64,000 bases of DNA from Lachnospiraceae bacterium. GTDB lineage: Bacteria > Bacillota > Clostridia > Lachnospirales > Lachnospiraceae. Below, piece by piece: positions 52,937 through 61,359 of this stretch; the first letter of the stretch is position 1, and every line of letters starts with the position of its first letter. The stretch lies in NCBI GenBank assembly GCA_017480195.1, contig JAFVBE010000016.1, positions 38,079 to 102,078 of the forward strand. The letters run 5' to 3'. The position numbers were made by a program, and so were the translations under genes. Under the pieces are notes generated by a model. The model worked only from the letters and a program-made list of their open reading frames with translations, was not told where the DNA came from and did no database searches.

Positions 52937-54061
52937 TTATATATCAAGCCTTCTAATCTGCCTATCGAATACTTCCTCAGAAAAATATTCATCAAATGTA
53001 CGCCTTGCATTTTTCTTCATAGTGCGTATTTTTTCAATGTCATCAATATCCGTATCCCAAGCCTCATCATATATATTTACACCGCAGTTATTCTCAGCAA
53101 TCAGGTCTCCTATGTCCGCATTAAGATTATTAATAATCGGCAGTCCACCCTTAAGATAATCAATGCTCTTCATGCTAAGCCCAACACATACGGTGTCCTT
53201 CATGATATTTATTCCGTAATGGCACGAATCCATAATTTCCTGCTTCTTCTTCTCGTCATATACGCTTCCGTTATCTCGTACCATAGCACCTGCTTTCTCA
53301 AGCGCTTCTATAAATTCTGCCTTTCGCTCTCCTCCGCCTACTATATCAAGACATACCTTGTTCTTCTCGGATAGCAGCTTGACAACACCCACTATCTTTG
53401 GAATATCTATGATGTTATTCATTGCGCCAAGATATAACAGATGCAGCCCGTCAGAATTTATATTATCATAATCAGGCAGAACATTATCTTTAGTATCCTT
53501 ATGCGCCCAGTAAATATTAGTCACATTTTTATCTGCCAGATATTTGTCCAGCTCTTTCTTATATAATTTGCATTCGGTAATTATATAATCAGCATATTTT
53601 AAGCTTTTATTTCTAATATATCCCCATATGGTGAACGGGAACTTATCCGTCCTTGTGCGGGGAAAGCTCTCAGGCCACAGATCAATAATATCCATTATTA
53701 TTTTAACATTATCCCTTTTCCTATAGCGTCTTGCAAGGGCAGCCTGCGAGTTAGGAGGCACAACGATATACAGCACTTCAAATTCCATCTTATCCAATAG
53801 CTTTTTACATTTATTGGAGAAATTTATATGAGAATAAATTCTAGACAGAGAAATATTTTTCTTATATGGGATAGTCTTTATCGTTATATAATCTTCTTTG
53901 TCTATACTTCTTTTCTTCTTCTTATCATGTAAAAAATCAGATGCAAACACGGTAATGCTGTGTCCCTGCTTTTTAAGACATTTATATAGCATATCCACTC
54001 TGTATTCAAAATTAGATGAAGAATTCACTATAACAATTTTTTTACCCTGAGTATCTTCCAT
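52937..54061 (-). CDS. GT-B (GT4-like) glycosyltransferase
   Basis: A 374-residue GT-B enzyme. The N-terminal half starts KIVIVNSSSNFEYRVDMLYKCLKKQGHSITV and holds MDIIDLWPES, typical of GT4 relatives in capsule clusters. The C-terminal half carries LLYLGAMNNIIDI...LDIVGGGERKAEF and the GLSMKSIDYLKGGLPI donor-site stretch. I start at ATG 54061 with GAGG six bases ahead. The donor is unknown. It is separated from tRNA-Arg by the tRNA terminator, so it should have its own promoter. Confidence 0.86.
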   Translation of the reverse strand: MEDTQGKKIVIVNSSSNFEYRVDMLYKCLKKQGHSITVFASDFLHDKKKKRSIDKEDYITIKTIPYKKNISLSRIYSHINFSNKCKKLLDKMEFEVLYIVVPPNSQAALARRYRKRDNVKIIMDIIDLWPESFPRTRTDKFPFTIWGYIRNKSLKYADYIITECKLYKKELDKYLADKNVTNIYWAHKDTKDNVLPDYDNINSDGLHLLYLGAMNNIIDIPKIVGVVKLLSEKNKVCLDIVGGGERKAEFIEALEKAGAMVRDNGSVYDEKKKQEIMDSCHYGINIMKDTVCVGLSMKSIDYLKGGLPIINNLNADIGDLIAENNCGVNIYDEAWDTDIDDIEKIRTMKKNARRTFDEYFSEEVFDRQIRRLDI

Positions 54062-54101
54062 AGCAACCTCATTAATAAGAATTATTTTTCCATAAAGCAA
54101 A

Positions 54102-54124
54102 AAATTCTGCTCATCGCAGAATTT
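54102..54124 (-). terminator. Terminator of tRNA-Arg
   Basis: On the minus strand AAATTCTGCGATGAGCAGAATTT folds into an 8-9 bp stem with a TTTTTGC tail. It lies about 40 bases after the tRNA and immediately ahead of the glycosyltransferase leader. Confidence 0.78.
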
Positions 54125-54163
54125 ACAGTCAGCACCTCAAGTGTTCGCATATGAGGATTCAAA

Positions 54164-54237
54164 CGCGGCAGAGAGGATTCGAACCCCCGACACCATTGTC
54201 CGTAGCCATGTGCTCTATCCAGCTGAGCTACTGCCGC
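54164..54237 (-). tRNA. tRNA-Arg (anticodon ACG)
   Basis: Read on the minus strand the acceptor is GCGGCAG/CTGCCGC. The D arm is GCTC-AGCTGGATA-GAGC, the anticodon loop CTACGGA with anticodon ACG, the variable loop GTGTC and the T arm GGGGG-TTCGAAT-CCTCT. Discriminator G; CCA not encoded. The anticodon stem CATGG/CAATG has a G-A mismatch at positions 30-40, which is unusual. All other positions fit a working tRNA. Confidence 0.9.
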
Positions 54238-54284
54238 ATAATTATTCACAACAGTAGTGATTTTAACGCATATATAAAGCTTTG

Positions 54285-54995
54285 TCAAGCATATTTATCA
54301 TAGATAAGCTTAATTTCTCCTATGCTGTCTACACATACCGTTACTATATATCCATCCATAATTTTTATATCAGTTTTCAGATTATTATATGGCACATCTG
54401 CATTATATGCCTTATCAGAGGAAGCCGCACCTGATATCTTAAGCTCATCAGGATATACATTGAAGCTGTCAAGCCTTGTACTAAGACCTTTCCCCGTCAT
54501 CTTGATATAAGCTTCCTTCATAGTCCAGATTTTATAAAATCTCGTATCTTCATCCGAGCATTCAAGTCCGTCACTTATATAATCAATCTCATCCTTAGTA
54601 AAAAATCTGTGAGCGACCATCATATCACTTTCTTCACTCCGTATCCTCTCTATATCTATGCCGAGAGCATTTACATCCTTGTCCTTAGTGTATGCGATAA
54701 CAACATAATCCCCTGAATGGGATAAATTGAATTTGAACTCCTCATTTCCCACTATATATGGCTTACCATATTCGCCCTTTTCTATAGATATATTCTGTCC
54801 GGATACTCCATATATTTTCCTATAGGCTTCCATAAGCAGAAGTCCTGCACTGAGCGATGTATATGCCGCATTGTTATTATTAAACCTTAATACAGCCTCT
54901 TTCCTTTGCAGATAAAGACTTTCTAAAAGTATGTCAAAGTTTTTCTCAATATATTCCCTGTCAATTTTATTTACTAAAATATATATGTTATCCAT
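54285..54995 (-). CDS. Sfp-type 4'-phosphopantetheinyl transferase
   Basis: A 236-residue enzyme that loads the phosphopantetheine arm of CoA onto a Ser of carrier proteins. The Sfp-type motifs are complete: FNLSHSGDYVVIA, GIDIERI (112-118, metal-binding Asp and Glu) and KIWTMKEAYIKMTGKGL (155-171). I start at ATG 54995; the ribosome binding site is weak. It is co-oriented with a carrier protein gene (56227-56472) and the protein between them, so those are the natural partners. AcpS-type enzymes for fatty acid synthesis are much shorter. Confidence 0.93.
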   Translation of the reverse strand: MDNIYILVNKIDREYIEKNFDILLESLYLQRKEAVLRFNNNNAAYTSLSAGLLLMEAYRKIYGVSGQNISIEKGEYGKPYIVGNEEFKFNLSHSGDYVVIAYTKDKDVNALGIDIERIRSEESDMMVAHRFFTKDEIDYISDGLECSDEDTRFYKIWTMKEAYIKMTGKGLSTRLDSFNVYPDELKISGAASSDKAYNADVPYNNLKTDIKIMDGYIVTVCVDSIGEIKLIYDKYA

Positions 54996-55144
54996 ACTTA
55001 AATTCCATCTCGATAAAATACAAATCAGTCCGTACCAATATATCTTAATATCAATCAGGCTGCAACATGGGTATATGAAGCAGCCTGAATAATATAACAT
55101 ATCACTTTTTATCTGCCGAAGCAGACTTAATATTTCATTACGCC

Positions 55145-56200
55145 TTATTTCTCTTCTAACTCTGCAAGTATCTCGAAGAGTACATTTACTTCCTTCTCCT
55201 TGGCAGCATTGAAATAAGTCTTAAATCTTGCTGCCGCCTCAGTCTCATTTGTGATAGAAATTCTGACAAGAAGGTTTCTTGCGGCAAGCATATTGGTAAC
55301 TACAACAGCATAAGCATCCAGAGTTTCCTGATTGAACTTCAGATATCCATGATCCATAAGATATTTGATTCTCTCATACATAAGCACCTTATGGTCATAC
55401 ATAATGTGTAATGCTCTAATATCAAAGTCCGGCTCCTCTGCATGAAGCTGCTTCTCAACCTGTGCCAAAGCCTTGTCATATACCTTTATGCCAAAGGTTG
55501 TATCATCGAATCTATTTCTGAGCATACGGAAGTGGTCCTTAGTATCCTCGGAATTGAGATACTCCTTAAGGTTCTGCTTGATAAGTTCAAGGTCAACCTC
55601 ATATAAAGGCGACTCAGTATTCTTCATAATTACATAGAGTCCGCGTCTGCCGTGATCTGCGTCCTTGAACATGTGGTCTTCCTTAGCACTGATAACCTCC
55701 CAGCCTCTCTCTAAGTCTGAGAAGGAAACCGTATTGTATCCATAATGATCCTGGAATGTAAAATCACCTACATAGAACACTTCCTCATCCCTGTTGTATC
55801 CATATATGAATAATTCATGCGGAAACTTATAATCAACCTCTGCATCACAGAGAATCTTTGCCTCATCAAATACACCATATACATATCCATCTAAATCAAT
55901 AGTCTTAATTACGAAATCAATGATATTTCCGCAATAGCTCTCTATCTGCTCCTTAGTAAGCAATGAATAAACCAGATATGGGCATTGCTTAAGTGAGCTT
56001 GAACCCGGCATCATATCAGCAAAAAGCATATCATCTCCGGTAAATATCTCCTGGATATGATAGCATCTTAACTGTATGTAGTTGCTGAATATCCATTTTT
56101 TAGCATTTTCATCATCTGAAAGAATTGAAAATAAGGTTGCATGCCACTGCCATGATGTAATAGTAGGATAAGTTACGGGTAATTTTTTAATATCTGCCAT
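55145..56200 (-). CDS. Possible BtrH-like papain-fold protein next to a carrier protein
   Basis: A 351-residue soluble protein without a signal peptide. Residues about 100-170 (DGYVYGVFDEAKI, FPHELFIYGYNRDEEVFYVGDF) have the pattern of BtrH_N/C39-like papain-fold proteins. BtrH itself moves an acyl group from the carrier protein BtrI to an antibiotic. H128 is a candidate catalytic His; the matching Cys is not obvious (C46, C73, C90 are present). Residues 200-350 are helical. It lies 26 bases after the carrier protein gene. An acyltransferase or processing role for the carrier is inference, and the family call is tentative. Confidence 0.5.
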   Translation of the reverse strand: MADIKKLPVTYPTITSWQWHATLFSILSDDENAKKWIFSNYIQLRCYHIQEIFTGDDMLFADMMPGSSSLKQCPYLVYSLLTKEQIESYCGNIIDFVIKTIDLDGYVYGVFDEAKILCDAEVDYKFPHELFIYGYNRDEEVFYVGDFTFQDHYGYNTVSFSDLERGWEVISAKEDHMFKDADHGRRGLYVIMKNTESPLYEVDLELIKQNLKEYLNSEDTKDHFRMLRNRFDDTTFGIKVYDKALAQVEKQLHAEEPDFDIRALHIMYDHKVLMYERIKYLMDHGYLKFNQETLDAYAVVVTNMLAARNLLVRISITNETEAAARFKTYFNAAKEKEVNVLFEILAELEEK

Positions 56201-56226
56201 CTTTTATTCCTCCAATATCTATAAAT

Positions 56227-56472
56227 TTAAGCTAATTTCTCAGCAACTGTTGCTGCCAAGTCTCCGAATGTATCATAAGAAGATAATGCCAACTCATAAT
56301 CTGTAAAGGAAACATCAAATTTGTTCTCAACTGCAAGAATAATTCTGATAAGTGATACGGAATTAACACCGTAGGTGTTCGTAATTGACGCTGATAAATC
56401 CACTTTATCAAGCTCAGGCATAACATCAAGTATAACTTCTTCAAGTTTTTCATTAATCTGTGGTCTGTCCAT
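56227..56472 (-). CDS. Stand-alone acyl/peptidyl carrier protein
   Basis: An 81-residue four-helix carrier protein. The phosphopantetheine site is Ser38 in GVNSVSLIRI, where the usual DSL reads NSV. The following ILAVENKFDVSFTDYEL is typical helix II and loop sequence. The acidic character is moderate. The usual fatty acid AcpP neighbours (fabF, plsX) are absent, so it likely serves the adjacent BtrH-like protein and Sfp-type transferase. It heads this leftward unit. Confidence 0.88.
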   Translation of the reverse strand: MDRPQINEKLEEVILDVMPELDKVDLSASITNTYGVNSVSLIRIILAVENKFDVSFTDYELALSSYDTFGDLAATVAEKLA

Positions 56473-56533
56473 TATATATACCCCCTATTTTTATAATAAA
56501 TCATCTCTCGGCTTCGCCTTGATATGTTTATTC

Positions 56534-56577
56534 GCAAAATGGCGTTGCATAAAAGCATACTCCGTCACTTTGCTCAC
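56534..56577. repeat. Diverged relative of the 41.5-kb hairpin repeat
   Basis: The stretch starts GCAAAATGGCG and ends CACTTTGCTCAC, matching both flanks of the 48-bp repeats at 41515 and 41594 (GCAAAATGTCAG...CTTTGCTCA), with a short TGC...GCA hairpin in the middle. It lies in the gap between the carrier protein gene and the ribosomal operon terminator. Similarity is partial. Confidence 0.45.
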
Positions 56578-56641
56578 TATATTATATTGTACTCTTATTT
56601 AACTTCAAAATCAAGATAAAGTATTAAAGAAACAAACATAC

Positions 56642-56703
56642 AAAAAGAGATATTATTCCAAAGTTTATGAGCAAGTCATATCTTGGGAACAATATCTCTT
56701 TTT
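56642..56703 (-). terminator. Terminator of the rpmG-rplA operon
   Basis: AAAAAGAGATATTATTCC and GGGAACAATATCTCTTTTT form a long, nearly perfect stem with a central loop. T runs lie on both sides. It begins 30 bases after the rplA stop. Confidence 0.88.
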
Positions 56704-56732
56704 ATTTATCCGCTATCTACAAGACATTAATC

Positions 56733-57422
56733 TTAGTACTTAGCAGTATTAAGCTTAACACCCGGGCCCATTGTTGAAGCGATAACCACGCTTCTTAAAT
56801 ACTGACCCTTGGCAGCCGATGGCTTAGCCTTAAGAATAGCATCTATTAAAGTCTGGAAGTTGTCTGTTAACTGCTCCTCTGTGAAAGAAGCTTTTCCAAT
56901 TGGCACATGGATAATGTTTGACTTATCAAGTCTGTACTCAATCTTACCTGCTTTAATATCATTTACTGCCTTAGTAACATCCATTGTTACTGTACCGGCC
57001 TTTGGGTTAGGCATTAATCCCTTAGGTCCGAGCACACGTCCTAAACGACCTACAACACCCATCATATCAGGCGTAGCAACAACTACATCAAAGTCTAACC
57101 AGCCATCATTCTGAATCTTTGGAACTAACTCGTCTCCGCCTGCGTAATCTGCACCGGCAGCTAAAGCCTCATCAACCTTATCTCCCTTTGCAAATACTAA
57201 AACCTTAACAGACTTACCGGTACCGTGTGGAAGAACTACAGCACCACGAACCTGCTGATCTGCGTGACGACCATCAACACCAAGTCTGAAATGAGCCTCG
57301 ATAGTCTCATCAAACTTAGCGCTGGCTGACTTCTTTACTAATGATACAGCCTCTTCTAAGTCATATAAATTTGTCTTTTCAATAAGCTTTGCAGCTTCTG
57401 TATATCTTTTACCTTTTTTCAT
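56733..57422 (-). CDS. rplA: 50S ribosomal protein L1
   Basis: A 229-residue L1 protein of the ribosomal stalk base, which in many bacteria also represses its own operon. It starts [26 protein letters not shown] and contains [13 protein letters not shown] and [16 protein letters not shown]. Length is standard. It is the last gene of rpmG-secE-nusG-rplK-rplA in this window; rplJL do not follow, since a strong terminator lies after it. Confidence 0.97.
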   Translation of the reverse strand: MKKGKRYTEAAKLIEKTNLYDLEEAVSLVKKSASAKFDETIEAHFRLGVDGRHADQQVRGAVVLPHGTGKSVKVLVFAKGDKVDEALAAGADYAGGDELVPKIQNDGWLDFDVVVATPDMMGVVGRLGRVLGPKGLMPNPKAGTVTMDVTKAVNDIKAGKIEYRLDKSNIIHVPIGKASFTEEQLTDNFQTLIDAILKAKPSAAKGQYLRSVVIASTMGPGVKLNTAKY

Positions 57423-57476
57423 TTAAAATAAACCTCCTGTGGTATTATCGGGAGCGACCCTCCCACTTATAAATAT

Positions 57477-57902
57477 TTAATCCTCAACTTCGATTCCCAT
57501 TGAACGGGCTGTACCTGCTATCATGCTCATAGCAGCCTCTAATGAAGCAGCATTTAAGTCAGGCATCTTAAGCTCTGCAATCTCCTGAATCTTAGCCTTA
57601 GATATCTTAGCAACCTTAGTCTTATTAGGCACTGCAGATGCTGTCTTAAGGCCGCACGCCTTCTTAAGAAGCACTGCTGCAGGTGGAGTCTTAGTAATAA
57701 AGCTAAAGCTCTTATCTGCATAAACTGTGATAACTACAGGTATAATCATATCACCCTGGTCTGCAGTTCTTGCATTGAATTCCTTAGTGAACGCAACAAT
57801 ATTTACACCATGCTGTCCAAGTGCAGGACCAACAGGTGGTGCAGGAGTTGCCTTACCTGCAGGTATTTGTAATTTAATGTATCCTTCTACTTTCTTCGCC
57901 AT
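57477..57902 (-). CDS. rplK: 50S ribosomal protein L11
   Basis: A 141-residue L11 protein at the GTPase centre. It starts [35 protein letters not shown] and ends [15 protein letters not shown] use ATG 57902 because it begins the conserved MAKK; the frame stays open a few codons upstream. It lies 54 bases before rplA and 59 bases after nusG. Confidence 0.97.
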   Translation of the reverse strand: MAKKVEGYIKLQIPAGKATPAPPVGPALGQHGVNIVAFTKEFNARTADQGDMIIPVVITVYADKSFSFITKTPPAAVLLKKACGLKTASAVPNKTKVAKISKAKIQEIAELKMPDLNAASLEAAMSMIAGTARSMGIEVED

Positions 57903-57961
57903 TATAGCGTACCTCCTAAACATGTGGTCAAACGGGATTTCCCTTCCACTTTTTAAAACTA

Positions 57962-58543
57962 TTACATCTTCTGAATATCTGAGAAGCTTATTTCTACCGA
58001 TGTAGCACGACCAAATATATCAACCTCAATGGTAACTGTCTGCTTACTCTCATTGATAGATTTAATCTCGCCACTATTTCCTTCCCAAGCACCTGTAACA
58101 ACCTTTATCATATCGCCAACAGCAACATCAATCTTAACCTCGTTGACATTAATGCCAAGGTTTCTCATCTCTGTCTCAGTCAGAGGTACAGGCTTTGATT
58201 CAGGACCTACAAATCCTGTAACGCCTCTTGTATTACGAACGATATACCATGTAACATCATTCATATACATATTAATAAGCACATAGCCCGGAAACAATTT
58301 TCTTGAAACAGTCTTCTTAACACCATTTTTACTTTCAATTACATCCTGTACAGGAACTGCAACCTCAAGTATCTGGTCTTGGAGTTTTCTGTTCTCTATG
58401 GTCTTCTCGATATCACTTTTAACCTTATTCTCATATCCCGAATAGGTATGAGCCACATACCACTTAGCTCCATCAGTGTTGGATTCTGTATCATCTAACG
58501 GAGTCTCTAATGTGGTTTCTTCGTTTTCTACCATATCTGACAT
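57962..58543 (-). CDS. nusG: Transcription elongation/antitermination factor NusG
   Basis: A 193-residue factor with an acidic N-terminal extension, the NGN domain ([25 protein letters not shown]...[12 protein letters not shown]) and a C-terminal KOW domain ([23 protein letters not shown]). NusG couples RNA polymerase to Rho, ribosomes and pausing signals. The 25-residue acidic N-terminal extension is common in Clostridia. It follows secE by 12 bases. Confidence 0.96.
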   Translation of the reverse strand: MSDMVENEETTLETPLDDTESNTDGAKWYVAHTYSGYENKVKSDIEKTIENRKLQDQILEVAVPVQDVIESKNGVKKTVSRKLFPGYVLINMYMNDVTWYIVRNTRGVTGFVGPESKPVPLTETEMRNLGINVNEVKIDVAVGDMIKVVTGAWEGNSGEIKSINESKQTVTIEVDIFGRATSVEISFSDIQKM

Positions 58544-58555
58544 ATACTCACCACC

Positions 58556-58762
58556 TTAACCAACTATAAAAGTCAAGCCATATTGCAATAAGAAGTCAAC
58601 TCCGGCAATAATAAAACCTAAAATAACTGCTGCTATGATTACAACAACTGACTGTCTTGCCACATCTTTTCTGGTAGGCCATGTAATCTTCGCAAATTCA
58701 GCCTTAAGTTCCTGAAACCAACTTCTCTTTAAGGTAGGTGATGTCTCATTGTTTTTTGACAT
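58556..58762 (-). CDS. secE: Preprotein translocase subunit SecE
   Basis: A 68-residue single-span membrane protein that clamps SecY. The amphipathic RSWFQELKAEFAKITWPTRKDVARQS precedes one membrane segment (VVVIIAAVILGFIIAGVDFLLQYG), which is the minimal Gram-positive SecE form. It lies between rpmG (16 bases) and nusG (12 bases), as usual. Confidence 0.95.
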   Translation of the reverse strand: MSKNNETSPTLKRSWFQELKAEFAKITWPTRKDVARQSVVVIIAAVILGFIIAGVDFLLQYGLTFIVG

Positions 58763-58778
58763 ATACTACTCCTTTTGA

Positions 58779-58928
58779 CTACTTAGTTTCCTTGTGCAAC
58801 GTATGCGCCTTACAGAACTTACAGTACTTCTTAGTTTCCATTCTGTCAGGATGCGTTTTCTTATCCTTTGTCATATTGTAATTACGCTGTTTACAATCTT
58901 GACATGCCAATGTTATCTTAACACGCAC
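58779..58928 (-). CDS. rpmG: 50S ribosomal protein L33
   Basis: A 49-residue L33 with a GTG start ([24 protein letters not shown]) and two CxxC pairs (CQDC and CKFC), the zinc-binding form of L33. GGAGG lies eight bases before the GTG. It heads the operon and is followed by secE. An alternative start is not available because the conserved VRVKITLAC begins here. Confidence 0.94.
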   Translation of the reverse strand: MRVKITLACQDCKQRNYNMTKDKKTHPDRMETKKYCKFCKAHTLHKETK

Positions 58929-58998
58929 AACTATCCACCTCCATATTTATTTTTTGATTTTAAGGCATAAAAAAAAGACCTCTTCCATCGCGTCATAT

Positions 58999-59027
58999 AG
59001 AATATCAAAATAATGCCTTAAAGTCAA
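58999..59027 (-). promoter_or_regulatory. Promoter of the rpmG-secE-nusG-rplK-rplA operon
   Basis: On the minus strand TTGACT (59022-59027), 17 bases and TATTCT (58999-59004) form a good promoter about 70 bases upstream of rpmG. A TTTAAGGCAT/ATGCCTTAAA inverted repeat spans the leader and may be a regulatory hairpin. Confidence 0.65.
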
Positions 59028-59053
59028 GCAAAATCTTTAATTTTTTGGTTTTT

Positions 59054-59344
59054 CGGGGTTATGAGGGGCATATAGTATTTTGATAACTTGCCAACAATTT
59101 GTTAAATCAGCGCACTCAGGTTCTTTGTCTTCGCACGAAATCGATAAACTCGCTTCGCTCAGACACATCGATTTCTGAGCGAATCTACGCGTCCCTCTGA
59201 GCCAAGCATTCTTGCTTGCAAGAATATTTGGCGAAGAGCGCGATATCAAGTGATGAAATCACGAGATATACGAACACTTCGCTGCTGATTTTACACAAAT
59301 CGGGCAAAATGTTATCAAAATACTATATGCCCCTCATAACCCCG
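59054..59344. repeat. Long inverted-repeat element LIR3 (291 bp)
   Basis: The terminal arms 59054-59087 and 59311-59344 are perfect 34-bp complements, starting CGGGGTTATGAGGGGCATAT. The centre carries a hairpin GCCAAGCATTCTTGC...GCAAGAATATTTGGC around 59199-59231. Segment 59097-59185 is strongly similar, on the opposite strand, to 48520-48607 in LIR2; the TCAG...CGAAATCGA and GAGCGAAGCGAG words recur. The arms differ fully from those of LIR1 and LIR2. It lies between the divergent rpmG promoter and the FliD-like gene and fills most of the 58929-59496 gap. From 59345 to 59496 only an AT-rich leader is visible. Confidence 0.9.
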
Positions 59345-59496
59345 CTAAAATGCACAAAACAAAGGGATAAATATAGTATATTATTACTATAGACTATATT
59401 GTATAAATGAGATATTATATTATTATCTATCATTATCTTTTAATGTGGGATGATAGCCTGAATTTTAGATATTTTGCAAAGGAAGGAGGATGTCTT

Positions 59497-60765
59497 ATGC
59501 AGGTAAATAATGAAGTATACAATTACATGAGCCGAAGCTTGACAACTAAAAAACGTACGACTGCACATAAGTCGTCTGAACTTCGTGCAGTGTATAATAA
59601 TATGGCTAAGTATAATAAGAGTCTTCCTTTGTATAAGTTTTCACTTTCTCCTGACAAGCAGGAGCATGTAATAAGCATTAAGGAAGCAGCTCTTACCCTG
59701 AAGGATATTGCAGGCAGCTTCAATGATAAGGGCAGTGATGTTTATTCTAAGAAGATGCTTATATCTGATGATGAATCATCAGTAAGCGGCGAGCTTAAAA
59801 CCGCAGATTATACTTCTCTTCCTGATGAGCTTGATATAGAGGTTAAGGCACTTGCTACTAAGCAGGTGAATAAAGGTGAATTCCTTCCATCAAATTCAAG
59901 ATATTTTTCAACAGGAAGCTATAATTTCACCTTGAATACGGTAAACGGAAGTTCTAACTTCAATGTAGCTGTAGAATCAGGTGATACAAATTATGATATA
60001 CAGAATAAGATTGCAGGATATATCAACAACCGCGATGCAGGAGTAACTGCAGAGGTTGTTCGTGATGGCGACAGTTCGGCATTACAGATTTCATCAGATG
60101 GTACAGGTCGTCCAAACAGTGATGACGGACTTTTCTTCTCCTTCTCAGTATCAGGCGGAGATTACGATTTCGTCGATGATCTTGGACTTAATAATGTAGA
60201 ATCAGAGCCGAATAACTCATCCTTTGTTATAAACGGCGAAACCCATGCCGCAGCAACGAATAACATATCCGTTAATCAGATTATCACTCTGGATTTCCAT
60301 AGTGTGTCGGATAAACCGGTTAAGATCAAATTTGCTCCTGATATAGACAATGTAATGAGTCAGGTTGATGCATTCGTTGATTCCTATAACAGTCTTGTTG
60401 ATCTGTCGGATTCGGCACAGGAAAGTAAAATAGGAAGAAGGAATCTATTCAATGATATATCTGCCATAGTTGATAAGCATAGGAATGAGCTTGAAGCTGC
60501 CGGACTTAATATATCCGAAGACAATCATATTATAAAGGAAGAGTCACTCCTTGTTCAGAGTGTAAAGAGCGGGGAATTTCAGGATTTATTTAATGACATA
60601 TCTTCATTTAAAGACGATATATCAATAGCAACCGACAGACTTACACTTGACCCTATGGCTTATATCAACAGACTTATAGTTACCTATCCTAATACCAAAG
60701 CTAATCAGGGTACATCATACAATCAATCCGTATACAGCGGTTTGATATATAATAATTACGCATAG
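59497..60765 (+). CDS. FliD-like (flagellar cap-like) protein of unknown role
   Basis: A 422-residue soluble protein without a signal peptide. The middle part has FliD-type features: LDIEVKALATKQVNKGEFL, YNFTLN...FNVAVESGDTNYDIQNKIAGYINNRDAGVTAEVV, and a late VDAFVDSYNSLVDLSD helix. FliD caps the flagellar filament and is normally exported by the flagellar type III system. Here no flagellar gene is nearby, and the hypervariable and C-terminal coiled parts are shorter than in typical FliD. ATG 59497 follows GGAGG at eight bases. It could be a divergent cap or a non-flagellar paralogue. Confidence 0.65.
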   Translation: MQVNNEVYNYMSRSLTTKKRTTAHKSSELRAVYNNMAKYNKSLPLYKFSLSPDKQEHVISIKEAALTLKDIAGSFNDKGSDVYSKKMLISDDESSVSGELKTADYTSLPDELDIEVKALATKQVNKGEFLPSNSRYFSTGSYNFTLNTVNGSSNFNVAVESGDTNYDIQNKIAGYINNRDAGVTAEVVRDGDSSALQISSDGTGRPNSDDGLFFSFSVSGGDYDFVDDLGLNNVESEPNNSSFVINGETHAAATNNISVNQIITLDFHSVSDKPVKIKFAPDIDNVMSQVDAFVDSYNSLVDLSDSAQESKIGRRNLFNDISAIVDKHRNELEAAGLNISEDNHIIKEESLLVQSVKSGEFQDLFNDISSFKDDISIATDRLTLDPMAYINRLIVTYPNTKANQGTSYNQSVYSGLIYNNYA

Positions 60766-60812
60766 GATAAATGTCAAAATACATAAGCAAATTCTAATAT
60801 ACATAAGATAAG

Positions 60813-60844
60813 GCGGTATCAGCTTACTGATACCGCTTCTTTTT
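60813..60844 (+). terminator. Terminator of the FliD-like gene
   Basis: GCGGTATCAG (60813-60822) and CTGATACCGC (60827-60836) form a perfect 10-bp stem with a four-base loop, followed by TTCTTTTT. It lies about 48 bases after the stop. Confidence 0.92.
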
Positions 60845-60872
60845 AAGTTAAAATGTCGCATTTGATTTTTGT

Positions 60873-61280
60873 CTAATGAGTATACCATCCGCCGGATATA
60901 TCTATACCGGTTTCCTCCTCATATTCCTTGATAATTTTATCGGGATTATCCCGCATATCAAGTAATGTATCAAATGTACTGAACAAAAGCCTGTCCTTAT
61001 CGTATCTGTTCGCACTGTCACTCCTGTCCATATGCGCCCTGAAATGGTCCATCTGCCAAACCAGTATATCCGCTATGGTATATCTGCCTATCTTAAGTTC
61101 ACACAGGAAATCACGATAATCGTAATAATAGGCAAACTCCCTAAGTACAGCATTATCATTTTTTAATCTCTCCCAGAAAGCTTCTGCTTCTTCCGTAGAC
61201 TTACCTGCACATCTACTTAGGTCATATGCCCACTTGCTAAGTCTCTCAAGTGCTTCCTTCAATTCCTTACTTTCTTCCAT
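60873..61280 (-). CDS. Unknown 135-residue cytoplasmic protein
   Basis: I do not recognise this family. The protein is mostly helical and charged, with no membrane segment or signal. Notable words are EAFWERLKNDNAVLREFAYYYDYRDFLCELKIGRYTIADILVWQMDHFRAHMDR. It ends in GIDISGGWYTH. The many aromatic residues around a single Cys suggest a compact helical bundle. It lies between the FliD-like gene's terminator and the pseudouridine synthase gene, co-oriented with the latter (79 bases apart). Confidence 0.78.
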   Translation of the reverse strand: MEESKELKEALERLSKWAYDLSRCAGKSTEEAEAFWERLKNDNAVLREFAYYYDYRDFLCELKIGRYTIADILVWQMDHFRAHMDRSDSANRYDKDRLLFSTFDTLLDMRDNPDKIIKEYEEETGIDISGGWYTH

Positions 61281-61359
61281 TCATATCTCCCACAAAAATA
61301 TCTCTTAAAATCTTATATTTTATGAATCAGATTACTATAATTTCCCAATCATAACTGTA

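Noticed and set aside
54285-56472. Fatty acid synthesis carrier protein operon
   Set aside because: No fab or plsX gene is adjacent, the transferase is Sfp-type and not AcpS, and the site reads NSV in place of DSL.
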